In this document: piece after piece, positions 49,472 through 58,187 of the stretch
How the letters are laid out: each line of letters begins with the position of its first letter
Position numbering within the stretch: the first letter of the stretch is position 1
NCBI RefSeq assembly: GCF_008801405.1
Contig: NZ_VZPV01000001.1
Span: 1,922,001-1,986,000 of the forward strand
DNA: 64,000 nt
Origin: Ralstonia insidiosa
Lineage (GTDB): Bacteria > Pseudomonadota > Gammaproteobacteria > Burkholderiales > Burkholderiaceae
Reading direction: 5' to 3'
Position numbers and translations under genes: made by a program
The notes under the pieces: model-generated
The model's input: only the letters and a program-made list of their open reading frames with translations
The model's database searches: none
What the model was told of the DNA's origin: nothing

Positions 49472-50545
49472 GTGCGAAAGATCATCCACTGCGACTGCGA
49501 CTGCTTCTACGCCGCCATCGAGATGCGCGATGACCCGCGCCTGGTCGGCGAGCCGCTGGCCGTTGGCGGGCGGCCCGAGCGGCGCGGTGTGGTGGCCACC
49601 TGCAACTACGAAGCGCGCAAGTTCGGCATCCACTCCGCGATGCCCATGTCGCAGGCCGTCAAGCGTTGTCCGGACTTGCTGATCGTGCCGCCGTCCATGG
49701 ACAAGTACCGCCAGGTCGCGCGCCAGATCTTCGCCATCTATCACAGCTACACGCCACTGGTTGAGCCGCTCTCGCTGGACGAGGCCTACCTCGACGTGAG
49801 CGACAGCCCGATGCTTGCCGGCAGTGGCACGCGCATCGCAGAGGACATCCGCCGCCGCGTGCGTGAAGAGATTGGTATCACGGTGTCAGCCGGGGTGGCT
49901 CCCAACAAGTTCATCGCCAAGATCGCGAGTGATTGGAAGAAGCCCGACGGCCTGTTCGTGGTGCGGCCGGAACAGGTGGATGCCTTTGTAGCCGAACTGC
50001 CTGTGGAGCGTCTGTTTGGCGTGGGCAAGGTGACGGCCGCCAAGCTGCGCCGGCTGGGCGCTGAAACGTGTGGGGATCTGCGCAGTTGGGGCACCGACCG
50101 GTTGCAACAGCATTTCGGCGTGTTTGGTTTTCGGCTGCATGACCTCTGCCGCGGCATCGATCACCGGCAGGTGCAACCCTCGCAGATCCGCAAGTCCGTC
50201 AGCGTGGAAGAAACGTACGCCACGGACCTGCGCACGCTCGATGATTGCCAGCGTGAGCTGATCATCCTCGTCGAGCAGCTTGCCGCGCGCGTTGAGCGAG
50301 CCCGCGCTGCCGGCATGATCCACAAGACCTACGTCAAGCTGCGCTTTGCGGATTTTCGCGGGACCACGGTCGAGTGCATCCACCCGAAAGTGTCGTTGCC
50401 GGTGTTCGCGAAGTTGCTGACGCAGGGCTTCGAGCGGCGGCAGATTCCCGTGCGGCTGCTGGGGGTGGGCGTGCGCTTGTATGAGTCCGATGCACACGCG
50501 CGTCAACAGACGCTATTCACAGAAGACGCCGACACGGTTGAGTGA
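49472..50545 (+). CDS. dinB: DNA polymerase IV (Y family)
   Basis: A 357-residue translesion polymerase starting at GTG. Asp8/Asp10 (His-Cys-Asp-Cys-Asp-Cys-Phe) and Ser-Leu-Asp-Glu-Ala-Tyr near residue 108 bind the catalytic metals. The steric-gate position 13 is Tyr rather than the Phe of E. coli DinB. The C-terminal Gln-Gln-Thr-Leu-Phe is the beta-clamp-binding motif. A terminator hairpin follows at 50645. Confidence 0.95.
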   Translation: MRKIIHCDCDCFYAAIEMRDDPRLVGEPLAVGGRPERRGVVATCNYEARKFGIHSAMPMSQAVKRCPDLLIVPPSMDKYRQVARQIFAIYHSYTPLVEPLSLDEAYLDVSDSPMLAGSGTRIAEDIRRRVREEIGITVSAGVAPNKFIAKIASDWKKPDGLFVVRPEQVDAFVAELPVERLFGVGKVTAAKLRRLGAETCGDLRSWGTDRLQQHFGVFGFRLHDLCRGIDHRQVQPSQIRKSVSVEETYATDLRTLDDCQRELIILVEQLAARVERARAAGMIHKTYVKLRFADFRGTTVECIHPKVSLPVFAKLLTQGFERRQIPVRLLGVGVRLYESDAHARQQTLFTEDADTVE

Positions 50546-50644
50546 GCCTCAATTGTCGTGAGTTGTTGTGACGCACGTCAGTCGGGTACGAATTGTCCTA
50601 TTTTCTTGTCTGCATCACCGCGATGTGAAGGGGCGGACGTCGCC

Positions 50645-50667
50645 AGCGGGTAAAATGCCCGCTTTTT
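50645..50667 (+). terminator. Terminator after dinB
   Basis: AGCGGG and CCCGCT pair around a seven-base loop, followed by TTTT. It lies about 100 bases after the dinB stop and before the permease gene. Confidence 0.7.
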
Positions 50668-50748
50668 GCAAAAATCCGCCGCCGCGCGCCACACGTGCGC
50701 GACAGTGCATCCGTACCCACGGAGGCACGCAGACAGGAGACGCAGTCA

Positions 50749-52179
50749 ATGAGTTTGTTCCGTACCAAAAACGTGGATCACATGATCCGCACGGGCCACA
50801 GCAATACCGGCCTGAAGAAAGTCCTCGGGCCCCTGGACCTGACCTTCCTGGGCGTCGGCGCCATCATCGGCACCGGCATCTTCGTGCTCACGGGCACAGG
50901 CGCACTGACCGCTGGTCCCGCACTCACGTTGTCGTTCATCGTTGCGGCGCTGGCTTGCGGGTTTGCCGCGCTGTGCTACGCCGAGTTCGCCTCGACCATC
51001 CCTGTATCTGGCTCGATCTACACGTACGCTTACGCAACGATGGGCGAGCTGGTTGCCTGGATCATCGGCTGGGATCTGATGCTCGAATATGGGCTAGCGA
51101 CTTCCGCCGTGTCGGTCGGCTGGTCCGGCTACTTCCAATCGCTGTTGTCGGGCTTCGGCTTGCATTTGCCGGTGGCGCTGACGGCGGCACCGGGCGCAAT
51201 CCCGGGGGTGCAGACGCTGTTCAACCTGCCTGCGCTCGTGATCATGCTGCTTGTCACCACAGTGCTGTCGTTTGGCGTGCGTGAATCGGCGCGTGCCAAC
51301 AACGTCATGGTGGTGATCAAGGTGACGGTGGTGCTGCTGTTCATCTTCGTGGGCGTGCGCCACGTGCAGCCGGCCAACTGGCAACCGTTCATGCCGTTCG
51401 GCATGGAGGGCGTGTTCGGTGCTGCAGCCATCGTGTTTTTTGCCTTCATCGGCTTCGACGCAGTGACCTCTGCGGCGGAAGAGGTGCGCAACCCCAAGCG
51501 CGACCTGCCGATCGGCATCATCGGCTCACTGGCGGTCTGCACGATCCTCTACGTGGTGGTGGCCGCCATCATGACCGGTATCGTGCCGTTCACGAAGTTT
51601 GCAGGCGTTGACCACCCGGTGTCGCTGGCGCTGCAGATGGCCGGTGAAAGCTGGGTCGCGGGCTTTGTTGACCTGGGCGCCATCATCGGCATGACCACGG
51701 TGATCCTGGTGATGGCTTACGGCCAGACCCGCATCATCTTCGCCATGTCGCGTGACGGTCTGCTGCCCAAGCGCCTGTCGCACATCCACCCGCGCTACGC
51801 AACGCCGTTCCTGAATACGTGGGTGGTCGGCATCGTGTTCGCGGTGATCGCCGCATTCGTGCCGCTGAACGTGCTGGCCGAGCTGATCAACATCGGCACG
51901 CTGGCAGCGTTCTCGCTCATCGCGGTTGCCGTGCTGGTGCTGCGCCGTACGCGTCCGGACCTGCATCGCGGCTTCCGCTGCCCAGGCGTGCCGGTGGTAC
52001 CGCTGCTGGCCATCGGCATGTGCCTGTTCCTGATGAGTCATCTGCAGGCCGTTACCTGGATCGCCTTTGTGGTTTGGGTGGTGATCGGCCTGCTGGTGTA
52101 CTTCGGCTATGCACGCCGCCGCTCGCTGCTGCACACGCCGCAGCAAGGCGCCGCTCCGGCCTCGGAAACGGCACGCTGA
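50749..52179 (+). CDS. Amino-acid permease (APC superfamily, cationic amino-acid transporter type)
   Basis: A 476-residue inner-membrane transporter with about 12 membrane segments. The APC substrate-binding motif Gly-Ala-Ile-Ile-Gly-Thr-Gly-Ile-Phe-Val is near residue 38. Phe-Ala-Phe-Ile-Gly-Phe-Asp near 230 and Ala-Tyr-Gly-Gln-Thr-Arg near 325 place it with the CAT/YfnA-like group. AGGAGA lies 11 bases before the ATG at 50749. The substrate is not certain. Confidence 0.9.
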   Translation: MSLFRTKNVDHMIRTGHSNTGLKKVLGPLDLTFLGVGAIIGTGIFVLTGTGALTAGPALTLSFIVAALACGFAALCYAEFASTIPVSGSIYTYAYATMGELVAWIIGWDLMLEYGLATSAVSVGWSGYFQSLLSGFGLHLPVALTAAPGAIPGVQTLFNLPALVIMLLVTTVLSFGVRESARANNVMVVIKVTVVLLFIFVGVRHVQPANWQPFMPFGMEGVFGAAAIVFFAFIGFDAVTSAAEEVRNPKRDLPIGIIGSLAVCTILYVVVAAIMTGIVPFTKFAGVDHPVSLALQMAGESWVAGFVDLGAIIGMTTVILVMAYGQTRIIFAMSRDGLLPKRLSHIHPRYATPFLNTWVVGIVFAVIAAFVPLNVLAELINIGTLAAFSLIAVAVLVLRRTRPDLHRGFRCPGVPVVPLLAIGMCLFLMSHLQAVTWIAFVVWVVIGLLVYFGYARRRSLLHTPQQGAAPASETAR

Positions 52180-52191
52180 TCGCCTGGTCGC

Positions 52192-53013
52192 TCAGCGGCA
52201 TAGCGGCGAGGAAACCGCTTGCAGGATTTCCGCGTCGCGTAGCCGCTCGATCAAGGCGACCACACTCACATCGGTCGGGTGCGCATTGGCGGGCAGGGGA
52301 ATGTCGCCCTGCCATTGCGTGCTCGCGCCAGTCAATCGGATTGGCCCGATCCATTCCCTTACGACATGGTCGTGGCGTAGTTCCACGCCGCCGTTCTCAC
52401 CGCCACTTGGGTGGCTCACCAGGTTGTTTTGCGTCAGTGCAATCCACGCGACAGTTGGGTGGGAGTCGTTGGCTGCGCTCGGCCGCAACGTGAAGCGCGC
52501 GCGGGTTTGCAGTGCCGCACGCGGCGTGTTCGTTGCAGTGGCATCGAGTGCAATATCCGCCGTGGCAGGCTGTGCGTTGCGTGCCGCAATGGCGCGAGAG
52601 AAGTCGGCGCGATCTGCCCAACGGCGCAACTCGCGGCCAGAGACGAAGACCTCTGGCGTGTAGATTGTTGGCGCGCGCGTGGCATCGCCCAGCGCACGTT
52701 GCCGCTCAGAGAAGGCCGCGCGGCCGAAGCTGTCTTTCCAGCCGAGACCGTCCCAGTAGTCCACATGCAGCGCAAGGGGAATCCAATGCTGCGTATCGGC
52801 CGGTGTGCGGCTCAGCCAGCGGTCAGCCGGCGGGCAACTATTACAACCCTCGGATGTATAGAGTTCAACAACCGCAACCGTGTGCGGTGGGCTCTGAACG
52901 TGCAGCGCGGCGCAATCCGCGGCTGGCGCTGGGCGCGCGGCGCTTGTCAGTACTAGCAATGTCAGTGTTGCGCTGACACGAAAGTGTCGCAAACAGTGTG
53001 GTTGGATGCGCAT
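52192..53013 (-). CDS. DUF1223 exported thioredoxin-like protein
   Basis: A 273-residue protein with a signal peptide (hydrophobic core at about 15-27, cleavage near Ala-Pro-Ala-Ala). The DUF1223 domain has the redox motif Gly-Cys-Asn-Ser-Cys-Pro-Pro-Ala-Asp near residue 55 and His-Val-Asp-Tyr-Trp-Asp. AGGAAA precedes the ATG. It is likely a periplasmic disulfide-type protein of unknown substrate. Confidence 0.9.
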   Translation of the reverse strand: MRIQPHCLRHFRVSATLTLLVLTSAARPAPAADCAALHVQSPPHTVAVVELYTSEGCNSCPPADRWLSRTPADTQHWIPLALHVDYWDGLGWKDSFGRAAFSERQRALGDATRAPTIYTPEVFVSGRELRRWADRADFSRAIAARNAQPATADIALDATATNTPRAALQTRARFTLRPSAANDSHPTVAWIALTQNNLVSHPSGGENGGVELRHDHVVREWIGPIRLTGASTQWQGDIPLPANAHPTDVSVVALIERLRDAEILQAVSSPLCR

Positions 53014-53335
53014 GATGGTTTCCTGGCCTGCATGTCGGCACGGGCTTTGCATGTGGCTCCCGCTTTGCTTAGTCGGGTGGCGCTCGCGGTCCTGACAAAA
53101 AAGCATAACTATGGCGATGGGTGTGCGAGCCCTGATGCAGCCTGGGATGGCGAGCTAGCGCCCTTGTTTGGGTTCGCTGGCTTTGGCGATGTGGTTCGCA
53201 CGCGCAGCGCAAGCTGTGGTTAAAATGAATCTCGCGGTCAGACACATTGTTTGACGGAATCGTGCCGGCCCCCCCGCACGGTTTCCACGCAACGGCGTGT
53301 GCGTTGTTGTCCATTGCAATCGGAGGGCTTTGACG
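53014..53335. other. 322-base stretch with no recognisable gene
   Basis: Between the divergent DUF1223 and DUF1488 genes I see no coherent protein on either strand. The right end contains the GGAGG ribosome-binding site of the DUF1488 gene (53322-53326). The region presumably holds both promoters. Confidence 0.5.
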
Positions 53336-53626
53336 ATGGAAATCAAGTTCGAAAAGAAAGAGGCGTACGACATCAACAACGAAGGCCTGCTGTTCGACGC
53401 ATTGGTCGACGGCGAAAAGGTGACTTGCGTGGCAACGCGCGAGGCCCTGTGGGAAGGCCTGGAAGGTGATCAGGTGTTGTCGCTTCAAGCGGCCTTTGAG
53501 GCCGGCCAGGATCGGATCCAGGATGCCGCGCGCGTGCTCATCGCAGATGGCGTGCAGCGATCTCAAGGGTTGACTGATTTACCGCAACCGGTTGTGGTCA
53601 AGCGCGTGCACGTCGCCGTGGCTTGA
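53336..53626 (+). CDS. DUF1488-family protein
   Basis: A 96-residue small soluble protein with Val-Thr-Cys-Val-Ala-Thr-Arg-Glu-Ala-Leu in the middle, matching DUF1488. GGAGG lies nine bases before the ATG. No function is known for the family. A strong terminator follows. Confidence 0.82.
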   Translation: MEIKFEKKEAYDINNEGLLFDALVDGEKVTCVATREALWEGLEGDQVLSLQAAFEAGQDRIQDAARVLIADGVQRSQGLTDLPQPVVVKRVHVAVA

Positions 53627-53698
53627 GCGTGGTCGATTGCCTCCGCAGGCATCGGCGCGTCCGATATGCCCGCATGGTGGACACACGTCCACCGTTCT

Positions 53699-53729
53699 GA
53701 AAAAGCCGGTCCGCGTGACCGGCTTTTTC
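53699..53729. terminator. Terminator after the DUF1488 gene
   Basis: GAAAAAGCCGGT and ACCGGCTTTTTC pair perfectly over 12 bases around a seven-base loop. It separates the DUF1488 gene from the hpa operon promoter. Confidence 0.93.
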
Positions 53730-53756
53730 ATTGCCGATGTTCCAGTGTTTCCCGAC

Positions 53757-53797
53757 TTGACAGAGCCGTCATCTGATTAGATGATTAACATGTTAAT
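53757..53797 (+). promoter_or_regulatory. hpa operon promoter with palindromic MarR-type (HpaR) operator
   Basis: TTGACA at 53757-53762 is followed after 17 bases by GATGAT, a fair -10. The perfect 14-base palindrome ATTAACATGTTAAT (53784-53797) overlaps the -10/start region. MarR-family HpaR represses hpa operons through such AT-rich palindromes until the aromatic inducer is present. An hpaR gene lies at the far end of the cluster. Confidence 0.75.
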
Positions 53798-53841
53798 TAT
53801 ATGGGCAGCGTTGACGCTGACCCGAAGCCAAGGAGACAGGG

Positions 53842-54603
53842 ATGCGGCGAGGCAGAGTGGCATTGCCGGATGGTCGGGCGAGCGAAATCGCCTGGGCAAC
53901 GGCACCTGGAGATGCTGAAGCGGGCGCCGCGCAGCACTGGCTGCCACCGGTTGGCGGCACGGTTGTCGGCGCGTTGCTGAACTACCGTGGCGAACTGGCG
54001 GCGTTGGGTGATGCACTCTCCGCGCCGCCATATCAGGCGCCACCCAAAGCCCCCATCCTGTATCTCAAGCCGGCCAACACGCACGTTGGGCACAGTCGTG
54101 ATGTGGTTCTGCCGGCCGATGTTGACGCGGTCTGGGCAGGCGCCTGCCTGGGCGTGGCGATTGGCCACACCGCCACACGTGTGAGCGCCGCGCAGGCCCA
54201 CGCATTCATTGCCGGCTACACCATCGTCAACGACCTGACGGTGCCGCATGCCAGCTACTACCGCCCGGCAATCCGTCACAAGTGTCGTGATGGTTTCTGC
54301 CCGATCGGCCCGTGGGTGGTTGATCGAAACGATGTGCCCAATGCGGACGCACTGGATATCACCGTGCGCATCAACGGCGAGATCAGGCAACGCGCTTCTA
54401 CCGCAACGCTGGTGCGTCCGATCGCGCAACTGCTGGCGGACGTGACGGCCTTCATGACGCTCGATGCCGGTGACGTGCTGCTTGTCGGCATGCCCGAGAA
54501 CCCGCCGCTGGCCCGTGCCGGCGACCGCATCGATATCGACATTGCCCACATTGGCACACTGACGACGCGGCTGGTTAGGCGCGCGCGGGAGGCCTCGCAA
54601 TGA
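53842..54603 (+). CDS. hpaG1: Homoprotocatechuate pathway decarboxylase/isomerase, first subunit (HpaG N-terminal half)
   Basis: A 253-residue fumarylacetoacetate-hydrolase-family protein corresponding to one half of HpaG, which decarboxylates and isomerises the ring-opened intermediate. Lys-Pro-Ala-Asn-Thr and Gly-Tyr-Thr-Ile-Val-Asn-Asp-Leu-Thr are family motifs. GGAGACAGGG lies before the ATG. The second half is the next gene, overlapping by four bases (ATGA), whereas enterobacteria have one fused protein. Confidence 0.92.
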   Translation: MRRGRVALPDGRASEIAWATAPGDAEAGAAQHWLPPVGGTVVGALLNYRGELAALGDALSAPPYQAPPKAPILYLKPANTHVGHSRDVVLPADVDAVWAGACLGVAIGHTATRVSAAQAHAFIAGYTIVNDLTVPHASYYRPAIRHKCRDGFCPIGPWVVDRNDVPNADALDITVRINGEIRQRASTATLVRPIAQLLADVTAFMTLDAGDVLLVGMPENPPLARAGDRIDIDIAHIGTLTTRLVRRAREASQ

Positions 54604-55370
54604 AGCGCGCACGCATTGCCTATGATGGGGCGATCCATGAGGCCACCGCCGTACCTGGCGACGACACTCGCTTGCAGCTTGCCGATGGCAGCGTGCTGCA
54701 TGAAAACGAAGTGATCTGGTTGCCACCGGTTGAGCCGCGCACGATCTTCGCGCTGGGCTTGAACTATGCCGACCATGCCAAGGAACTCGCCTTCAAGGCA
54801 CCGGAGGAGCCGCTCGCCTTCCTGAAAGGGCCGAACACGCTGATCGGCCACCGCGCCCACACCGTGCGCCCGGCGGGTGTGGCCTTCATGCACTACGAGT
54901 GCGAACTGGTGGTGGTGATCGGCAAGACTGCGCGCAATGTGCCGCGGGAACGTGCCTATGAGGTTGTCGCTGGTTACACGGTGGCCAACGACTACGCCAT
55001 CCGCGATTACCTCGAAAACTACTATCGCCCGAATCTGCGCGTGAAGAGCCGCGACACCTGCACGCCCATTGGCCCGTGGCTGGTGGATCGCGATGACGTG
55101 CCCGATCCGATGAACCTCGCCCTGCGCACCACCGTCAACGGCCGTGTCACGCAGGAAGGCAGCACGCGCGACATGATCTTCGACATCCCGGCGCTGATCG
55201 CATGGTTCTCCAGCTTCATGACGCTGAGCGCTGGCGACATGATCCTGACCGGCACGCCCGAGGGTTTGGCCGATACGCAACCCGGCGACGAGGTCGTCAC
55301 CGAAATCGAAGGCATCGGTCGATTGGTCAGCACCATCGCCGCAGAACAACCGAGCAAGGAGCCCGCATGA
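54600..55370 (+). CDS. hpaG2: Homoprotocatechuate pathway decarboxylase/isomerase, second subunit (HpaG C-terminal half)
   Basis: A 256-residue FAH-family protein, paralogous to HpaG1. The metal-binding acidic residues appear in Tyr-Glu-Cys-Glu-Leu-Val-Val-Val-Ile-Gly and Ala-Asn-Asp-Tyr-Ala-Ile-Arg-Asp-Tyr, with Lys-Gly-Pro-Asn-Thr before them. It overlaps both neighbours by four bases, so the three genes are translationally coupled. Confidence 0.92.
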   Translation: MKRARIAYDGAIHEATAVPGDDTRLQLADGSVLHENEVIWLPPVEPRTIFALGLNYADHAKELAFKAPEEPLAFLKGPNTLIGHRAHTVRPAGVAFMHYECELVVVIGKTARNVPRERAYEVVAGYTVANDYAIRDYLENYYRPNLRVKSRDTCTPIGPWLVDRDDVPDPMNLALRTTVNGRVTQEGSTRDMIFDIPALIAWFSSFMTLSAGDMILTGTPEGLADTQPGDEVVTEIEGIGRLVSTIAAEQPSKEPA

Positions 55371-56860
55371 ACACGCGCCTACATGCCGTCAGCATGGACC
55401 CCGTCAAACACTGGATCGACGGCCGCCAGGTCGACAGCGCCGAGCGTTTCATTACCACCAACCCGGCCACGGGTGAGGCGATTGCCGAGGTGGCTTCAGG
55501 CGGCGAGGCGGAGATCAACGCGGCGGTGGCCGCAGCCAAGGCCGCATTCCCCGCCTGGGCCAATACCCCGGCCAAACAACGCGCCAAGCTGATGCGCCGC
55601 CTGGGCGAGCTGATTGAGCAGAACGTGCCGCACCTGGCTGCGCTGGAGACGATGGATACCGGCTTGCCCATCGCCCAGACAAGCAAACAACTCATTCCAC
55701 GCGCATCGGAAAACTTCCACTTCTTTGCCGAGGTGTGCACGCAGATCAACGGCCGCACGTATCCGGTCGACGATCAGATGCTGAACTACACGCTGTATCA
55801 GCCGGTGGGTGTGTGTGCGCTGATCTCGCCGTGGAACGTGCCGTTCATGACGGCCACGTGGAAGGTCGCGCCGTGCCTGGCATTGGGCAACACGGCGGTG
55901 CTGAAGATGTCGGAGCTGTCACCGTTGACGGCGGATCAACTGGGCCGTCTGGCGCTGGAAGCCGGCATTCCACCGGGTGTGCTGAATGTCGTGCAAGGCT
56001 ACGGCGCAACCGCTGGTGATGCATTGGTGCGGCATCCGGATGTACGCGTGGTGTCCTTCACGGGCGGCACCGCCACCGGCAAGCGGATCATGGAGCGCGC
56101 CGGCCTGAAGAAATTCTCGATGGAACTGGGCGGCAAATCGCCCGTGCTGATCTTTGACGACGCGGATCTGGATCGCGCGCTGGACGCATCGCTCTTCACC
56201 ATCTTCTCGATCAACGGCGAGCGTTGCACGGCGGGCTCGCGCATCTTCTTGCAGGAGAGCGTGTACGACGACTTCGTGCGCAAGTTTGCTGAGCGGGCCA
56301 AGCGCCTTGTGGTGGGCGATCCGGCGGATGAGAAGACCAACGTCGGCTCGATGATCACGCGCGCGCACTGGGAGAAGGTCACGGGTTACATCCGCCTGGG
56401 CGAGCAGGAGGGCGCCAGGATTCTGGCCGGCGGCCCAGACAAGCCTGCAGGCCTGCCTGACCACTTGAAGAACGGCAACTTTGTCGCGCCTACGGTGCTG
56501 GCCAACGTCGATAACCGCATGCGCGTGGCCCAGGAAGAGATTTTCGGCCCCGTGGCGTGCCTGATCCCGTTCAAGGACGAGGCGGACGGCCTGAAGCTCG
56601 CTAACGACGTGGAATATGGTCTGGCCTCGTATATCTGGACGCAGGACGTGGGCAAGGTGCATCGCCTGGCGCGCGGTATTGAGGCGGGCATGGTGTTCGT
56701 CAACAGCCAGAACGTACGCGACCTGCGTCAACCATTTGGCGGGGTGAAGGCATCCGGCACGGGGCGCGAAGGCGGCGAGTACAGCCTGGAAGTGTTTGCC
56801 GAAATCAAGAACGTCTGCATCTCGATGGGCAGCCACCATATCCCCCGATGGGGCGTGTAA
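55367..56860 (+). CDS. hpaE: 5-carboxymethyl-2-hydroxymuconate semialdehyde dehydrogenase
   Basis: A 497-residue aldehyde dehydrogenase. It oxidises the semialdehyde made by HpaD to the dicarboxylic acid, using NAD. Pro-Trp-Asn-Val-Pro near residue 161 binds the substrate, Glu in Met-Glu-Leu-Gly-Gly-Lys-Ser-Pro activates water, and Cys in Asn-Gly-Glu-Arg-Cys-Thr-Ala is the nucleophile. The start overlaps the hpaG2 stop as ATGA. Confidence 0.93.
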   Translation: MNTRLHAVSMDPVKHWIDGRQVDSAERFITTNPATGEAIAEVASGGEAEINAAVAAAKAAFPAWANTPAKQRAKLMRRLGELIEQNVPHLAALETMDTGLPIAQTSKQLIPRASENFHFFAEVCTQINGRTYPVDDQMLNYTLYQPVGVCALISPWNVPFMTATWKVAPCLALGNTAVLKMSELSPLTADQLGRLALEAGIPPGVLNVVQGYGATAGDALVRHPDVRVVSFTGGTATGKRIMERAGLKKFSMELGGKSPVLIFDDADLDRALDASLFTIFSINGERCTAGSRIFLQESVYDDFVRKFAERAKRLVVGDPADEKTNVGSMITRAHWEKVTGYIRLGEQEGARILAGGPDKPAGLPDHLKNGNFVAPTVLANVDNRMRVAQEEIFGPVACLIPFKDEADGLKLANDVEYGLASYIWTQDVGKVHRLARGIEAGMVFVNSQNVRDLRQPFGGVKASGTGREGGEYSLEVFAEIKNVCISMGSHHIPRWGV

Positions 56861-56911
56861 GGTCGCTCGGTCGCCAACTCACACAATCAAACAAGGGCGG
56901 AAGGAGACACC

Positions 56912-57781
56912 ATGGGCAAGCTGGCCTTGGCCGCGAAGATTACCCACGTACCGTCGATGTATCTGTCGGAGCTACCCGGCAAGCATCATGGCTGCCGGGC
57001 AGCGGCCATCGAGGGGCACCGCATCATCGGGCAGCGTTGCCGGGATCTGGGCGTGGACACCATCGTCGTGTCCGACGTGCACTGGCTGGTCAATGCTGGC
57101 TATCACGTCAACTGCAATGCGCGCTTCGACGGCATCTACACGAGCAACGAGCTGCCGCATTTCATCAAGGACATGCGGTATGCGTATCCGGGTAACCCGG
57201 CGCTCGGCCGCCTGATTGCCGAGACGGCAACGGCGCGCGGCGTCTTCACGCGTGCACATGAGATCGACAGCCTGGAACTCGAGTACGGCACGCTGGTGCC
57301 GATGCGCTACATGAACGGCGACCAGCACTTCAAGGTCGTGTCGATTGCCGGCTGGTGCGCGTGGCACAAACTGGACGAGAGCCGCCGCTTTGGCGCCGCG
57401 CTGCTCGAAGCCATCGAGGCGAGTGACAGCACCGTCGCGTTCCTGGCCAGCGGATCGCTCTCGCACCGCTTCAACGATAACGGCAGCCCCGAAGAGTCCA
57501 TCCACCAGATCAGCCGCGAGTTCTTCAAACAGGTCGACCTGCGTGTGGTGGATCTGTGGAAGCAGGGCGACTGGAAGACCTTCTGCGCGATGCTGCCCGA
57601 GTACGCATCGTTGTGTGAAGGCGAGGGCGGCATGCACGACACGGCCATGCTGCTCGGCCTGCTCGGCTGGGATGCCTACGACAAGGGCATCGAAGTCATC
57701 ACCGATTATTTCCCCAGTTCCGGTACGGGCCAGATCAATGCGATCTTCCCGCTGCCCGAACGTGAACAAACCGGGGCGTAA
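56912..57781 (+). CDS. hpaD: 3,4-dihydroxyphenylacetate 2,3-dioxygenase (class III extradiol)
   Basis: A 289-residue LigB-type extradiol dioxygenase, which opens the homoprotocatechuate ring with Fe(II). The N-terminal His-Val-Pro-Ser-Met-Tyr, Ser-Asp-Val-His-Trp-Leu and a late Gly-Ser-Leu-Ser-His-Arg-Phe hold the expected metal and acid-base residues. GGAGA lies seven bases before the ATG. Its product is the substrate of HpaE, encoded just upstream. Confidence 0.93.
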   Translation: MGKLALAAKITHVPSMYLSELPGKHHGCRAAAIEGHRIIGQRCRDLGVDTIVVSDVHWLVNAGYHVNCNARFDGIYTSNELPHFIKDMRYAYPGNPALGRLIAETATARGVFTRAHEIDSLELEYGTLVPMRYMNGDQHFKVVSIAGWCAWHKLDESRRFGAALLEAIEASDSTVAFLASGSLSHRFNDNGSPEESIHQISREFFKQVDLRVVDLWKQGDWKTFCAMLPEYASLCEGEGGMHDTAMLLGLLGWDAYDKGIEVITDYFPSSGTGQINAIFPLPEREQTGA

Positions 57782-57794
57782 GCCGGAGACCGCC

Positions 57795-58184
57795 ATGCCG
57801 CACATCATTGTTGAATACACCGACAACCTGGGCAACGACGCCCGCATCCCCCAGCTGCTGCAGACAATCAACGAGACGTTGATCGCGCAGAACGGCGTAT
57901 TCCCGACCGGGGGCATCCGCTCGCGCGCCATCCGGCTGACGGACTACCGCGTTGCCGATGGCAAGGAAGACGACGCCTTCGTCCACGTCACGCTCAAGAT
58001 CGGTGCAGGCCGCACGCCCGAGGTCAAGAAAGCCGCCTGCGATGCGTTGTTCGACGCGATCAAGGCGCACTTTGCAGAAGCCTTTGCTCGCCGCTATCTG
58101 GCGCTCTCGATGGAGCTGACCAAATTCGACGAAGGCGGCAGCTACAAGCACAACAACATCCACGCGCGTTTTCGTAAAGCCTGA
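57795..58184 (+). CDS. hpaF: 5-carboxymethyl-2-hydroxymuconate delta-isomerase
   Basis: A 129-residue tautomerase-superfamily isomerase. Pro2, the residue after the initiator Met, would become the catalytic N-terminal proline (Met-Pro-His-Ile-Ile-Val-Glu-Tyr). It follows hpaD by 13 bases and precedes hpaH by three, in the operon's usual order. Confidence 0.93.
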   Translation: MPHIIVEYTDNLGNDARIPQLLQTINETLIAQNGVFPTGGIRSRAIRLTDYRVADGKEDDAFVHVTLKIGAGRTPEVKKAACDALFDAIKAHFAEAFARRYLALSMELTKFDEGGSYKHNNIHARFRKA

Positions 58185-58187
58185 CCC

